64,000 nt of DNA from Anoxybacillus tepidamans PS2 (GCF_000620165.1 NZ_JHVN01000002.1:1-64000); one strand, 5' to 3'; positions 51,911 to 62,359 are shown, numbered from the stretch's first letter. A program made the numbers and translations. The notes: generated by a model from the letters alone, not told the origin.

Positions 51911-53215
51911 TTACGCAATATGATTATCCTTTTCTTCTTCAAGTTCAAACATATTTTCATCCAATTCAGGTCGGCCTGGCAAAATCAGGTTGAGAAGAAC
52001 ACCGATGATCGCAGCCAGAGCCATTCCTTGAATTTGAAATGTTTCTGAGATCTTTAATACCGCTCCGCCAATTCCGATGACAAGAATGACGGACGAAATC
52101 ACTAGGTTTCGCTTATCACCAAAGTCGATTTTGCTGTCAACAAGCATGCGCAAACCAGAAGAGGCAATAATTCCGAACAACAAGATGGACACGCCGCCCA
52201 TGACCGGCGTCGGAATCGAACTAATCAAAGCGGTTACTTTTCCAACGAAACCAAAGATGATAGCGAGCACCGCCGCTCCGGCTAACACGTATACGCTGTA
52301 AACGCGCGTAATCGCCAACACACCGATATTTTCGCCGTATGTTGTTTTCGGTGGTCCACCGATTAATGCAGAAATCATCGTCGCCGTACCGTCCCCTAAA
52401 ATCGAGCGATGCAAACCAGGCTTTTTGATGTAATCGCGACCGACAACTTTGCTTAATACGAGCTGATGACCGATATGTTCCGAAAGCGTTACGATTGCAA
52501 CCGGCACCATAAGGAGAACAATTTGCCCTGTCAAATGCACAGGATAGTCAACAAAAGGCAGCAAGAAATCCGGCATCTCGAATAACTTCGCGCTAGCGAC
52601 TTTGGATAAATCGACAATGCCAATCGCCAACGCATAAACATAGCCTACTATAATTCCGACGAGCACCGGCACAAGACTAAACAATCCTCTCATATAAATC
52701 GCACATACAATCGTCGCAGCAAGCGTCACTAGCGCTACCGAAAAGTAGGTAAGATTATACTTGCCATTTGGCCCATTCATCGCCATGCCAACTGCTGTAT
52801 TGGCAAGCCCTAACCCAATGACGATAATGACCGGACCTACTACAACAGGCGGCAATAATTTCATAATCCAACGGTAACCAGCTTTTTTAATAATGAGTGC
52901 CACAACACCATATACAAGTCCCGCCAAGAAGCTTCCGATCATGGCAGCACCAGGACCTCCAGCCGTTTTTACCGCAATAATCGGAGAAATGAATGCGAAT
53001 GAGGAACCAAGGTACGCAGGCACTTGCCATTTGGTGATGATTAAAAACGCCAGCGTTCCAAGACCACTTGAAATAAGAGCCATCGCTGGGCTGAGCCCAA
53101 CAAGATACGGAACTAAAATGGTCGCACCAAACATCGCAAATAAATGTTGCAAGCTTAATGTTAACCACTGCATTGGTGAAGGAACATCTTTAACGTCTAA
53201 CACAGGTTTGTTCAT
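51911..53215 (-). CDS. pyrP: Uracil permease
   Basis: PyrP imports uracil by proton symport and belongs to the nucleobase-cation symporter-2 (UraA) family. The 434-residue protein has about 12-14 hydrophobic segments, the N-terminal LSLQHLFAMFGATILVP motif and the substrate-site region LSEHIGHQL near 245 followed by GPPKTTYGENIGVLAITR. It is the second gene of the operon, set between two attenuators. Confidence 0.97.
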   Translation of the reverse strand: MNKPVLDVKDVPSPMQWLTLSLQHLFAMFGATILVPYLVGLSPAMALISSGLGTLAFLIITKWQVPAYLGSSFAFISPIIAVKTAGGPGAAMIGSFLAGLVYGVVALIIKKAGYRWIMKLLPPVVVGPVIIVIGLGLANTAVGMAMNGPNGKYNLTYFSVALVTLAATIVCAIYMRGLFSLVPVLVGIIVGYVYALAIGIVDLSKVASAKLFEMPDFLLPFVDYPVHLTGQIVLLMVPVAIVTLSEHIGHQLVLSKVVGRDYIKKPGLHRSILGDGTATMISALIGGPPKTTYGENIGVLAITRVYSVYVLAGAAVLAIIFGFVGKVTALISSIPTPVMGGVSILLFGIIASSGLRMLVDSKIDFGDKRNLVISSVILVIGIGGAVLKISETFQIQGMALAAIIGVLLNLILPGRPELDENMFELEEEKDNHIA

Positions 53216-53245
53216 ATTGAAAAGCTCCTTTCGTTACTTGTTCAT

Positions 53246-53345
53246 AAAAAAACCTCTTTGCCCGGAGGGTGCAAAGAGGTACAGTCGTTGCCTACAAATG
53301 GCGTAGACAAGCCCAACCCCTTTGTCAGCCTCACGGGACTGCCTT
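53246..53345 (-). promoter_or_regulatory. pyrP leader: PyrR attenuator between pyrR and pyrP
   Basis: The binding loop AGTCCCGTGAGGCT (53327-53340) precedes GACAAAGGGG, which can pair with the terminator 5' arm ACCTCTTTGC. The terminator ACCTCTTTGC/GCAAAGAGGT with seven T lies at 53246-53280. Confidence 0.93.
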
Positions 53346-53356
53346 TTAAAAGGGCA

Positions 53357-54025
<669 letters not shown>

Positions 54026-54028
54026 TCA

Positions 54029-54057
54029 TTGTACGTGTGAAAGCTACGTTTGTCAAC
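54029..54057 (-). promoter_or_regulatory. pyr operon promoter
   Basis: A near-consensus sigma-A promoter: TTGACA (54052-54057) and TACAAT (54029-54034) at 17 bp. The -35 box overlaps the rluD stop codon region. Confidence 0.88.
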
Positions 54058-54964
54058 GATTATTTCTTAACATGTCCAAAAGCTGTTCAAACTCGATCGG
54101 AAGCGGCGCCTCAAACTCTAAATACTCCCCTGTGCGCGGATGAACAAACCCGAGCACACCAGCGTGAAGTGCCTGTCCATCAATCGGAAGCGTCTTTTTC
54201 GGCCCGTATTTTGGATCACCTGCAAGCGGATAGCCGATATATTTCATGTGTACGCGAATTTGGTGCGTTCGTCCTGTTTCTAATTGGCATTCAATAAATG
54301 TGAAGTTGGCAAATCGTTCAAGCACCCGAAAATGAGTCACCGCTTCTTTCCCATTTTCTACGACAGCCATGCTTTGTCGATCGTGCTTGTCGCGGCCGAT
54401 CGGTGCATCAATCGTGCCGTAGTCATGAGGAATAACTCCGTGTACAATCGCTTTATATTTGCGAGTGACTGTTTTTTTGACAAGCTGGTTTACAAGCGAC
54501 TCATGAGCTATATCGTTTTTTGCCACCATCAACAACCCAGATGTGTCTTTATCAATGCGGTGCACAATCCCTGGACGCAATACGCCGTTGATGCCCGATA
54601 AATCTTTGCAGTGGGCAAGCAATCCGTTGACGAGCGTGCCGCGCATATGACCTGGAGCGGGATGTACGACCATGCCGCGCGGTTTGTTGACAACGAGAAC
54701 ATCGGCGTCCTCGTAGTAAATATCTAAATCCATTTCTTCCGGTTCGACATCAAGCGGCTCTGGCTCCGGAAGCTCGATAATGACTTCATCGCCTGCAGAA
54801 CATTTATAGTTTGCTTTAATCGGCTTCCCGTTTACCGCCACAAGCCCGTCTTTGATCCATTGTTGAACTTGCGAGCGCGACCATTCTTCATTAAGAGCGG
54901 CAATGACTTTGTCAATCCGCTCGCGATCATACTCTTCCTCAATATGAAACTGTACCACATTCAT
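54053..54964 (-). CDS. ylyB: RluD-family 23S rRNA pseudouridine synthase (YlyB)
   Basis: The 303-residue product has an N-terminal S4 domain (about 15-75) and an RluA/RluD catalytic domain with the motif GIVHRIDKDTSGLLMVAK carrying the catalytic Asp, then ETGRTHQIRVHM and GDPKYG. The RluD type modifies large-subunit rRNA in the helix 69 area; exact sites of the Bacillus YlyB are not deducible. I start at the ATG at 54964, one base from lspA; an overlapping out-of-frame ATG is nearer to GGAG. Confidence 0.93.
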   Translation of the reverse strand: MNVVQFHIEEEYDRERIDKVIAALNEEWSRSQVQQWIKDGLVAVNGKPIKANYKCSAGDEVIIELPEPEPLDVEPEEMDLDIYYEDADVLVVNKPRGMVVHPAPGHMRGTLVNGLLAHCKDLSGINGVLRPGIVHRIDKDTSGLLMVAKNDIAHESLVNQLVKKTVTRKYKAIVHGVIPHDYGTIDAPIGRDKHDRQSMAVVENGKEAVTHFRVLERFANFTFIECQLETGRTHQIRVHMKYIGYPLAGDPKYGPKKTLPIDGQALHAGVLGFVHPRTGEYLEFEAPLPIEFEQLLDMLRNNR

Positions 54965-54965
54965 A

Positions 54966-55430
54966 TCATGAATTCTCCTTTTCCTTCGCTCCAACAACAA
55001 ATGTTTGTAAAAAAACGAGGGCGACGCCTATGCACAAGGCGGAATCAGCAATGTTAAAGATCGGAAAATCGTACGTAAAAATATATGTATGGATAAAGTC
55101 GACCACTTCCTTGCGGATTAAGCGGTCAATAAAGTTTCCGATCGCCCCGCCTAGCATAAATCCTAGCGCAACGCCAAATAGACGCTCCCTGCGCGGCAAG
55201 CGCTGAATATATACAACTAAACCAACAACAACGATAATGGTGATTAAATAAAACAACCAAAACTGGCCTTGTAAAATCCCCCATGCTGCTCCCCGGTTTC
55301 GGTGGGAAGTAATATACAGCACATTCGGTATAATCGTAACGCTTTCACCGATCTTCATATGCGTTGCGACCAGCCATTTTGTCAACTGATCCACCGCAAT
55401 CACAAAAAGAGCGATTAAATAATAAAGCAC
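54966..55430 (-). CDS. lspA: Lipoprotein signal peptidase (signal peptidase II)
   Basis: LspA cleaves prolipoproteins before the lipid-modified cysteine. The 154-residue protein has four membrane segments, with [31 protein letters not shown] and [14 protein letters not shown]; the Asp in FIDR and the Asp in NIADS are the catalytic pair. It precedes ylyB by one base. A promoter lies at 55465-55494. Confidence 0.97.
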   Translation of the reverse strand: MLYYLIALFVIAVDQLTKWLVATHMKIGESVTIIPNVLYITSHRNRGAAWGILQGQFWLFYLITIIVVVGLVVYIQRLPRRERLFGVALGFMLGGAIGNFIDRLIRKEVVDFIHTYIFTYDFPIFNIADSALCIGVALVFLQTFVVGAKEKENS

Positions 55431-55464
55431 GCGACTCCCTCCAACTCGACATATGTACTTATGA

Positions 55465-55494
55465 ATTGTAGCACAATCGTAGAGAGGTAGACAA
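55465..55494 (-). promoter_or_regulatory. lspA promoter
   Basis: TTGTCT (55489-55494) and TACAAT (55465-55470) are 18 bp apart on the minus strand, 35 bases ahead of lspA. Confidence 0.65.
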
Positions 55495-55651
55495 TGGATG
55501 TGGTCTAGCGCCTATAGATTAATACTTTATTTTAATGAATAATAAACGAGGCATTGAATCCACCTGAAAAAAATGGTTTGCTAAAAAACATATGGAATGA
55601 CACGTCTCTTTTAACAAAAACTATCTTAGATAAAGGAGGTGGTTATTTTAT

Positions 55652-56020
55652 ATGAAGCGCATCGTAATTTCTCTTTTCATATGTTTATTATTCTGGAATA
55701 TATCGTGGCCTTATCAAGCAATGGCCGAGTCAAATCGGAATAGCGAGAAAAAGCATACTGATTTTTATGACGCCGTCTTAGTTCTATTAGACCCTTATGC
55801 AAGGAAAGCAATCGAAAATAAGTATCCGACACGCAGTTACGGTTTATGGAATGCAGAAATATTAGAAGTTCATCGGAAAACGGAAGGATTTTCTCAGTAT
55901 AACTTTATCATAAAAGTTAAATATGATACTTATACGGGTCCCCATAATCCACCAGAAGGCCCAGTCACTCTAACTTTTGATGTAAATTTAGATAGGGTCA
56001 CAGTAACCGAAATTGAATAA
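55652..56020 (+). CDS. Secreted DUF3888-like protein, unknown function
   Basis: The 122-residue product starts with a typical signal peptide (MKRIVISLFICLLFWNISW, cleavage likely after AMA at about 26). The mature part shows DFYDAVLVLLDPYARKAIEN, LWNAEILEVHRK and YTGPHNPPEGPVTLTFDV, the pattern I associate with DUF3888 proteins of Bacillaceae. AAAGGAGGTGG lies ten bases upstream. It is on the plus strand between lspA and ileS, where B. subtilis has the minus-strand ylyA (DksA/TraR-like). The gene and its flanks are more AT-rich than the neighbours, which hints at acquisition. No clear promoter. Function is unknown. Confidence 0.75.
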   Translation: MKRIVISLFICLLFWNISWPYQAMAESNRNSEKKHTDFYDAVLVLLDPYARKAIENKYPTRSYGLWNAEILEVHRKTEGFSQYNFIIKVKYDTYTGPHNPPEGPVTLTFDVNLDRVTVTEIE

Positions 56021-56056
56021 TGCCTCCGCTAGTCTAACAAAGAAATCAACAATATT

Positions 56057-56093
56057 GTTTAACATGCCCTAAGGAAAATGTCCTATGTTAAAC
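56057..56093. repeat. Inverted repeat after the secreted-protein gene
   Basis: GTTTAACAT and ATGTTAAAC form a perfect 9-bp stem around 19 bases that themselves contain AGGA and TCCT. No T tract follows on the plus strand, so it is a poor terminator; it may be an end of a small mobile element or a binding site. Confidence 0.5.
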
Positions 56094-56152
56094 TAAAACA
56101 GACACTTTGTTAAAAAGCACTTCTAGCCCAAATAGTCATACATTTTTTAGCA

Positions 56153-56182
56153 AAAAGGCCCGCCATCAAAGCGAGCCTTTCC
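56153..56182 (-). terminator. ileS terminator
   Basis: AAAGGCTCGC pairs with GCGGGCCTTT (one wobble) with a T tail on the minus strand just after ileS. Confidence 0.85.
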
Positions 56183-56186
56183 CTTC

Positions 56187-58961
56187 TCACGCTGTATAAT
56201 GCTCTTTGACAATGCTTGCGCAACGCGGGCACAACGTTGGATGGTCTGAATCTGTTCCGACCTCTGGCGTCACGACCCAGCAACGCTCGCATGTTTCGCC
56301 GTTTGCTTGCTTCACAACAATGGCCATGCTTGCGAATTTTTGTGCCTCTTCTGGCGCTTCTGTGTAGTCTCCAGCAACTTCAAATCCGGAAACGATAAAT
56401 AATTGTTTCAAGCTTTCTTCAATCGAATCAAGAAGTTGTTTCGTCTCTTTTGTTGGATAAATAGCTAAATGGGCGGTCAACGATTTTCCGATTACTTTTT
56501 CATTGCGTGCCACTTCAAGCGCTTTTAACACGTCGTCGCGCACATTCATAAACGCATCCCATTTTGCAGCGAGCTGATCTGCTCCTTCGATTTCCTTCGC
56601 TTCCGGCATATCAACAAGCTGAACGCTTTCCGCTTGCTCTTTTCGATTCGGGATATGTCCCCATACTTCATCGGCCGTGTGCGGCAAAATCGGAGCAACT
56701 AATTTCGTTAACGCCACAAGCGTCTCATACAGCACCGTTTGGATCGAGCGGCGCTCTTTATGATTCGGCGCTTCAATATAAAGGACATCCTTTGAAAAAT
56801 CTAAATAAAATGCGCTTAAATCAACCGTACAGAAATTGTTTACATCATGATAAATCGCGGCAAAATCATATGTTTCATACGAGCGTTTCACTTTTTCAAT
56901 TAATCCGTTTAATTTAACGAGCATATAACGATCGACTTCGCGCAGTTCCGCGACAGGAACAGCATTTGTTTCCGGATCGAAGTCAAATAAGTTGCCAAGC
57001 AAGAAACGGAACGTGTTGCGGATTTTCCGATATACTTCTGCCACTTGTTTTAAAATGCTATCAGAAATGCGCACATCAGATTGGTAATCGACAGACGCAA
57101 CCCAAAGGCGTAAAATATCCGCTCCTAGCTGCTCCATCACTTTCGCCGGCACGACAACGTTGCCAAGCGATTTGCTCATTTTGCGTCCTTCACCATCAAG
57201 AACGAACCCGTGGCTCAATACTCCCTTATACGGCGCTTTTCCTGTTACAGCGACCGCCGTAGAAAGCGAAGAGTTAAACCAACCGCGATATTGGTCAGAC
57301 CCTTCAAGATAGAGGTCGGCTGGACGCTGCAAGTCATCGCGCTCTTCTAAGACCGCTTGATGCGAAGAACCGGAGTCGAACCAAACATCCATAATGTCCG
57401 TTTCTTTTGTAAAGATGCCGTTTGGACTAGATGGATGCGTAAATCCTTCCGGCAACAAATCTTTCGCTTCACGCTCAAACCAAACATTGGAGCCGTATTG
57501 TCTAAATAAATTCGACACATGCTCAATTGTTTCATCGGTGATGATTGGATCGCCGTTTTCCGCATAAAAGACCGGAATCGGCACGCCCCATGCACGTTGG
57601 CGCGAAATGCACCAGTCGCCGCGATCACGCACCATGTTATATAAGCGTGTTTCTCCCCAGGCTGGCACCCATTTCGTTTCTTGTACCGCCTGCAACAATT
57701 CATCGCGAATTTTATCAATCGACGCGAACCATTGCGCCGTCGCGCGGAAAATCGTCGGCTGCTTCGTACGCCAATCATGCGGATAAGAGTGTGTAATAAA
57801 CTGAAGCTTTAACAGCGCGCCTGCCTCTTTTAATTTTTCAGTAATTGCTTTATTTGCCTCATCATAAAAGAGTCCTGCAAATCCAGGGGCTTCTTCTGTC
57901 ATATAACCGCGCTCGTCAACTGGACAAAGTACTCCTAAGTTATATTTTTGACCAACGAAGAAGTCATCCTCCCCGTGTCCAGGAGCTGTATGAACACATC
58001 CTGTTCCGGCATCGGTCGTGACGTGCTCGCCGCAGACAACGAGGGAATCACGCTCATACAACGGATGCTTCGCCACAACGTACTCAAGCTCTTTTCCTTT
58101 CAATGTTTTGACAACGGTTGTCTCTTCCCAGCCAATCTCCTTTTTCACAGATTCAAGCAACGCGGAAGCTACAACATATTTTTCCCCGCTTACTTGAACA
58201 ACACTGTATTCCAAATCCGGATGTACCGCAATTCCTAAGTTCGCTGGGATCGTCCAAGGCGTTGTTGTCCAAATCACAATTTTTTCGTCTCCATCAAGCA
58301 CACCTTTTCCATCTTTAACAGAAAACGCAACATAAATCGACGGAGAGCGTTTATCCTTATACTCAATCTCCGCTTCTGCCAGTGCGGATTCGCTTGACGG
58401 GGACCAATAAACAGGCTTCAAGCCTTTATAAATCAACCCTTTTTTCGCCATTTCGCCGAACACTCTAATTTGTTGCGCTTCATACTCTGGTTTCAGCGTA
58501 ATATACGGATTTTCCCAATCTCCGCGAACACCAAGACGCTTAAATTGTTTGCGCTGGCTGTCAATTTGTTCATAAGCGTACTCTTCGCAAAGCTTGCGAA
58601 ACGCAGCTACGCTCATCTCCTTACGATTTACACCTTTATTTTTGGTAAGCGCCGTTTCAATCGGCAAACCATGCGTATCCCACCCCGGCACATATGGGGC
58701 ACAGTAGCCGCTCATTGATTTATAGCGAACAATAAAATCCTTTAGAATTTTATTTAAGGCATGCCCCATATGAATATCGCCGTTCGCATACGGAGGACCG
58801 TCATGCAGCACGAATAGCGGACGGCCTTTCGTGCGCTCCTGCACTTTTTGGTAAATATTCATTTCTTCCCACTGCGCTTGAATTTGTGGCTCACGCTGCG
58901 GAAGGTTTCCTCTCATCGGAAAGTCTGTTTGCGGCATTAACAACGTATCTTTATAGTCCAT
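56187..58961 (-). CDS. ileS: Isoleucyl-tRNA synthetase
   Basis: IleS charges tRNA-Ile and edits valine. The 924-residue class I enzyme has the HIGH-type motif [20 protein letters not shown] near 56, the CP1 editing domain with [18 protein letters not shown] near 595 and a C-terminal zinc site CERCWVVTP to CPRC. This is the bacterial (ileS1-like) form with full zinc finger. It is controlled by the T-box leader upstream and ends at a terminator. Confidence 0.98.
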   Translation of the reverse strand: MDYKDTLLMPQTDFPMRGNLPQREPQIQAQWEEMNIYQKVQERTKGRPLFVLHDGPPYANGDIHMGHALNKILKDFIVRYKSMSGYCAPYVPGWDTHGLPIETALTKNKGVNRKEMSVAAFRKLCEEYAYEQIDSQRKQFKRLGVRGDWENPYITLKPEYEAQQIRVFGEMAKKGLIYKGLKPVYWSPSSESALAEAEIEYKDKRSPSIYVAFSVKDGKGVLDGDEKIVIWTTTPWTIPANLGIAVHPDLEYSVVQVSGEKYVVASALLESVKKEIGWEETTVVKTLKGKELEYVVAKHPLYERDSLVVCGEHVTTDAGTGCVHTAPGHGEDDFFVGQKYNLGVLCPVDERGYMTEEAPGFAGLFYDEANKAITEKLKEAGALLKLQFITHSYPHDWRTKQPTIFRATAQWFASIDKIRDELLQAVQETKWVPAWGETRLYNMVRDRGDWCISRQRAWGVPIPVFYAENGDPIITDETIEHVSNLFRQYGSNVWFEREAKDLLPEGFTHPSSPNGIFTKETDIMDVWFDSGSSHQAVLEERDDLQRPADLYLEGSDQYRGWFNSSLSTAVAVTGKAPYKGVLSHGFVLDGEGRKMSKSLGNVVVPAKVMEQLGADILRLWVASVDYQSDVRISDSILKQVAEVYRKIRNTFRFLLGNLFDFDPETNAVPVAELREVDRYMLVKLNGLIEKVKRSYETYDFAAIYHDVNNFCTVDLSAFYLDFSKDVLYIEAPNHKERRSIQTVLYETLVALTKLVAPILPHTADEVWGHIPNRKEQAESVQLVDMPEAKEIEGADQLAAKWDAFMNVRDDVLKALEVARNEKVIGKSLTAHLAIYPTKETKQLLDSIEESLKQLFIVSGFEVAGDYTEAPEEAQKFASMAIVVKQANGETCERCWVVTPEVGTDSDHPTLCPRCASIVKEHYTA

Positions 58962-58990
58962 ACCTACACTCCTCCATTTTTTATCAACAT

Positions 58991-59230
58991 AAAAAAACCG
59001 TTCTCATCCCCAAAAGGGACGAGAACGGTCTCGCGGTACCACCCTTATTGACTACTCAAACATAGTCCACTCTGCATTCGTAACGGGAATGACGCGCCAT
59101 TGCCTACTTTCTTTCAGCATGGAACTCCAGGGTGATCTTCACTCTTTCGCTTATGCCAGGCTTCCACCGTCCCCGACTCGCTATCATAAGCAACTGAAAG
59201 AACTACTGTCCCTTTCATCGTCAATTGTAT
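58991..59230 (-). promoter_or_regulatory. ileS T-box: Isoleucine T-box leader of ileS
   Basis: The minus strand holds the T-box sequence AGGGTGGTACCGCGAGA (59029-59045), whose TGGT pairs with the uncharged tRNA end, and then a terminator (CCGTTCTCGTCCC with GGGATGAGAACGG and seven T, 58991-59028). Stem I lies upstream; the likely specifier is ATC in GAAGATCACC (59134-59136), an isoleucine codon. Uncharged tRNA-Ile should stabilise the antiterminator and turn on ileS. Confidence 0.95.
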
Positions 59231-59311
59231 GTCAATTTTATTTGTCGTTAGTGATAATTAAACTAAGACAAAACATTTATTTTTGATTATATGCGAAACG
59301 GGCAAAATTCG

Positions 59312-59824
59312 TCAAGATTGGCTTATTTCTTCCTGCTCGTTCAATTCAATTTCTTTGATTTCATATTCCATCAAATGATCCCAATCATCGTTGTTTAACA
59401 TTTCAAGCTGCGCCTCTACTAACATGCGGAAGCGCGTACGGAACACTTTCGACTGCCGCTTTAGCTCTTCGACTTCCAAAGCGATTTTCCTCGATTTAGC
59501 GAGCGCTTCACTAATAATGCGGTCAGCATTTTTCTCCGCTTCTTTAATGATGAGTTTCGCTTCTTTTTGAGCGTTCCGCTTCACCTCTTCTGCTGTTTCC
59601 TGTGCAATTAAAATTGATTTATTTAACGTTTCTTCAATGTTAGTAAAATAGCCAAGCTTTTCGGTCAATTCGGCCACTTTTTCCTCTAGCTGTTTCTTTT
59701 CGCGAATCATCATCTCATAATCTTTAATCACTTGATCTAGAAACTCGTTTACTTCGTCTTCGTCATAACCGCGAAAACCCTTGCTAAATTCTTTGTTATG
59801 AATATCTAATGGTGTTAAAGGCAC
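59312..59824 (-). CDS. divIVA: Cell pole / division site protein DivIVA
   Basis: DivIVA binds strongly curved membrane at poles and septa and positions MinJ-MinCD and, in sporulation, the chromosome origin. The 170-residue product has the lipid-binding N-terminus (PLTPLDIHNKEFSKGFRGYD with the key Phe and Arg) and long coiled coils (about 25-60 and 70-155). I start at the GTG at 59824, five bases after GGAGGTGG, matching the B. subtilis protein start; the ATG at 59845 would place the ribosome-binding site inside the gene. Confidence 0.95.
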   Translation of the reverse strand: MPLTPLDIHNKEFSKGFRGYDEDEVNEFLDQVIKDYEMMIREKKQLEEKVAELTEKLGYFTNIEETLNKSILIAQETAEEVKRNAQKEAKLIIKEAEKNADRIISEALAKSRKIALEVEELKRQSKVFRTRFRMLVEAQLEMLNNDDWDHLMEYEIKEIELNEQEEISQS

Positions 59825-60133
59825 GAATGCCACCTCCATCTGCATAATTCCTCTTTAACTTGGTGTGTTGATTAGCCAATAACAACGGTCGTCACGCTTT
59901 CTGCTAGGACGGCAAGATTTCTTGTCGCCCTAGCATGCGATACGCGTGCCCATCGAACATGAACGCTTTGCGAGCAAATTCATTTGCACGTTGCTGTCCA
60001 TGGCGATTTTGGCTTCAATGGCTGATGATCGCCATATTAAACATTTTTTCAGAAACAAAATCGTGGATAATCAACACACTTTCCTCTTTTGCTATTATTC
60101 GACATATTTCTGCGAATTCCTGCAACAATTCGA
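59825..60133. other. 309-bp spacer between ylmH and divIVA with two hairpins
   Basis: No gene is convincing here. Two inverted repeats stand out: GCTAGG to CCTAGC with an inner CAAG/CTTG stem (59903-59934), and ATGGCGAT to ATCGCCAT (60000-60035). Neither is followed by a T tract on the minus strand. Short frames exist: plus 59946-60155 (69 codons, GTG start) and minus 60015-60164 (49 codons, GTG start, overlapping the ylmH end); none has a ribosome-binding site. A divIVA promoter and a structured leader are possible. Confidence 0.5.
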
Positions 60134-60907
60134 TTATTTTTGCATTCCTATTTGAATGCGCCACCGATCTTTTTTAGTTTTTCCGTCAATTGCGATAATT
60201 TTTAACCGCCCAAGCCCCCGTGCGGAAAGCGTATCGCCTTCCTTGCACTCTGAATGTGCTTGTTCGACAACCTTCCAATTCACTTTGACAAGGCCATTTT
60301 CAATTAGCGATTGAACATTTTGCCGCGATGCACCAAACGCTTGCGACAGTACGGCGTCAAGCCTAAGCGACGAAACGGTAATTGTCGTCTCCTTCCATTG
60401 CTCCTCCACTGCAATCATATCTGTCAACGGCTTTTCTTGCAGTGAAATTTTCGTTCTTCCTACCGCCTCAAAATGGAGGCGAATGTAATCGGCAATTTCT
60501 TTTGCAACAATAAACTGAATGTGGTCATCTTTGACTAAAATATCTCCGAATTTTCCTCGCTTCAAACCAAGAGACATAAGAGCCCCAAGCACTTGTCGGT
60601 GTTCGAGCGAAACAAACTTACTCGGGTAGCCAATCGAAAAAAGAGTTAGCGAAAAATCCTCTTCCTCTGGTTGGAAATACGGCGGGTATAAAAGCGCTCT
60701 CTTTCGCTCGACTGACGGTGCGCCACCGAAAAAAGAAATATGTACATCCTCGTCATTCCCGATGACAAGTTGGACAATTTGTTGTTCACGCGGGTCAAGA
60801 AAATCCGTTAACTTCGGACAATACTGTTCTTTGACAAATTCCCGCCATTCAAGCACTTGATCGATAAAATGGTGCTCTTCTTTTCGGAAATGCTGATATA
60901 AATTCAT
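60134..60907 (-). CDS. ylmH: S4-domain RNA-binding protein YlmH
   Basis: The 257-residue product has an N-terminal YlmH domain and a C-terminal S4 domain (LRLDAVLSQAFGASRQNVQSLIENG and DTLSARGLGRLKI, about 180-250). In B. subtilis YlmH binds 50S-peptidyl-tRNA complexes and can act with RqcH in alanine tailing, like RqcP. It is in the ylm-divIVA cluster, 46 bases after ylmG behind a hairpin. The partner rqcH lies about 19 kb downstream in this window. Confidence 0.93.
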   Translation of the reverse strand: MNLYQHFRKEEHHFIDQVLEWREFVKEQYCPKLTDFLDPREQQIVQLVIGNDEDVHISFFGGAPSVERKRALLYPPYFQPEEEDFSLTLFSIGYPSKFVSLEHRQVLGALMSLGLKRGKFGDILVKDDHIQFIVAKEIADYIRLHFEAVGRTKISLQEKPLTDMIAVEEQWKETTITVSSLRLDAVLSQAFGASRQNVQSLIENGLVKVNWKVVEQAHSECKEGDTLSARGLGRLKIIAIDGKTKKDRWRIQIGMQK

Positions 60908-60931
60908 CGTCGCTACTCCTTCTCACAAAGA

Positions 60932-60955
60932 AGGGAACCCTTTTTTGGATTCCCT
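60932..60955 (-). terminator. Hairpin between ylmG and ylmH
   Basis: AGGGAATCC pairs with GGGTTCCCT over the ylmG stop codon, followed by TTCTTTG. It may be a partial terminator within the cluster. Confidence 0.5.
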
Positions 60956-61223
60956 ACACTAAATGTAACATGTTAAATAGCGCATGCAAACCTCTCGTAG
61001 CAAAATTTAGCACAAATAAAGCGGCAATCGGAGAAACATCAATCATTCCAATTGGAGGAATGATGCGGCGAAACGGCTCTAAATACGGCTCGCAAATCGC
61101 AGCCAAAAGCTGGCCGATTTTCGTATCGCGCGCATTAGGAAACCACGACATTAAAATGTACACAATTAATGCGTACGAATATATATCAATTAACGTTGTT
61201 AAAAACGAAAGGAGACTATACAT
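60954..61223 (-). CDS. ylmG: YggT family membrane protein YlmG
   Basis: The 89-residue product has two hydrophobic segments (about 5-25 and 66-86) and the family stretch [20 protein letters not shown] and [15 protein letters not shown]. YggT proteins are linked to cell division and to nucleoid or thylakoid distribution in other organisms; function in Bacillus is not established. It follows sepF by 3 bases. Confidence 0.92.
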   Translation of the reverse strand: MYSLLSFLTTLIDIYSYALIVYILMSWFPNARDTKIGQLLAAICEPYLEPFRRIIPPIGMIDVSPIAALFVLNFATRGLHALFNMLHLV

Positions 61224-61226
61224 AAA

Positions 61227-61664
61227 TTACCACCTTTTCATCGATGTTTCGTCCTCAGAAACAATAGAGATTGATCCAGTAACGTCGACATTGTCAGGAG
61301 TACACAGAAAAATGCGCGTACCGACTTGCTGAATATCTCCGCCAATGGCGTAAACCGTTCCGCTTAAAAAGTCGACAATGCGCTTCGCTTGATCATGTTG
61401 AATTCGCTGCAAATTAACGACAACAGCACGGCGATTTTTCAAATGATCAGCGATTTCTTGGGCTTCGGCATATGCTCTTGGCTCGATGAGTACAACTTTT
61501 GATGATTTTTGCACACTTTGCAAGCTTACGACGTTTTGCTTAGCAGTTCCTTTTCCAATCGGCTGAGGAGGTAGCTCGTCCTCATCCACTTCTTCATATT
61601 CCTCTTCATATTCCTCGTAATCTTCTTCTAAAAAATAATCTTTAAACTTTTTAATAAGTCCCAT
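61227..61664 (-). CDS. sepF: Cell division protein SepF
   Basis: SepF bundles FtsZ and anchors it to the membrane. The 145-residue product has an amphipathic N-terminal membrane helix ([12 protein letters not shown]), an acidic linker rich in E and Y (about 13-32), and the C-terminal SepF domain ([20 protein letters not shown] to [15 protein letters not shown]). I start at the ATG at 61664, eight bases after AGGAGGTG. The gene is 17 bases after ylmE. Confidence 0.96.
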   Translation of the reverse strand: MGLIKKFKDYFLEEDYEEYEEEYEEVDEDELPPQPIGKGTAKQNVVSLQSVQKSSKVVLIEPRAYAEAQEIADHLKNRRAVVVNLQRIQHDQAKRIVDFLSGTVYAIGGDIQQVGTRIFLCTPDNVDVTGSISIVSEDETSMKRW

Positions 61665-61681
61665 AAACTTTACACCTCCTA

Positions 61682-62359
61682 TCATTCATTTCCAACAAGT
61701 GATGTTCCCAATCGGATGAACGTAGCACCTTCTTCAACTGCAATCACATAATCGTTGGACATCCCCATCGATAGCTCTGTGCATGGGGCATTTGGGATGC
61801 CTAGTGCTTGTACATGTTGCTGCAATGTTTTCAACTCGCGGAAACATTGGCGCAGAAACGGCTCATCATCTGTATACGGAGCCATTGTCATCAACCCGAC
61901 AATTTCGATTTTAGAAAAATCCCGCAATTGCTCAATAAATGGGAGCACTTCTTCCTTTGCTAGTCCATGCTTTGTTTGTTCCCCTGATACATTGACTTGA
62001 ACAAAACATTTCATTTTTTGGGCTGCCCGCTTTTCAATTTCTTGTGCGAGCGATAAACGGTCAAGCGAGTGAATATAGTCTACTTTATCTATAATATTTT
62101 TCACTTTGCGCGATTGCAATGTTCCAATGAAATGCCATGTTGCTTCCTTACCGATTGCCTCATACTTCCTAAGCAAACCATCATCGCGATTTTCTCCGAG
62201 ATCAGCGATTCCGGCAGCAAGGGCTTCCTTCGCGCGGTCGATGCTTACATATTTCGTTACCGCAATGATGCGTATGTCGGCAGGATTGCGCCCAGTCCGC
62301 TTGCATGCTTCTTCGATGTTGCTACGGATCAATGCTACATTGTCATAAACAGACATCAT
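61682..62359 (-). CDS. ylmE: Pyridoxal-phosphate homeostasis protein (YggS/YlmE)
   Basis: The 225-residue single-domain protein has the PLP-lysine motif IIAVTKYVS (Lys near 36), [25 protein letters not shown] and the C-terminal LSMGMSNDY, all typical of YggS. The family lacks known catalysis and balances PLP and amino acid pools. Two ATG codons in tandem (62359, 62356) follow AGGAGG. It abuts pgeF and precedes sepF. Confidence 0.95.
   Translation of the reverse strand: MMSVYDNVALIRSNIEEACKRTGRNPADIRIIAVTKYVSIDRAKEALAAGIADLGENRDDGLLRKYEAIGKEATWHFIGTLQSRKVKNIIDKVDYIHSLDRLSLAQEIEKRAAQKMKCFVQVNVSGEQTKHGLAKEEVLPFIEQLRDFSKIEIVGLMTMAPYTDDEPFLRQCFRELKTLQQHVQALGIPNAPCTELSMGMSNDYVIAVEEGATFIRLGTSLVGNE

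Noticed and set aside
57347-57778. 143-codon minus frame inside ileS
   Set aside because: Same strand as ileS but out of frame, very rich in Arg and Cys, no start signal.
60015-60164. 49-codon minus-strand frame (GTG start) with protein-like composition
   Set aside because: No ribosome-binding site and it overlaps the ylmH end; kept only as part of the spacer finding.
59935-60177. 80-codon plus-strand frame between divIVA and ylmH
   Set aside because: No ribosome-binding site, overlaps the ylmH 3' end antisense and has odd composition (many Cys, Trp, Asn).
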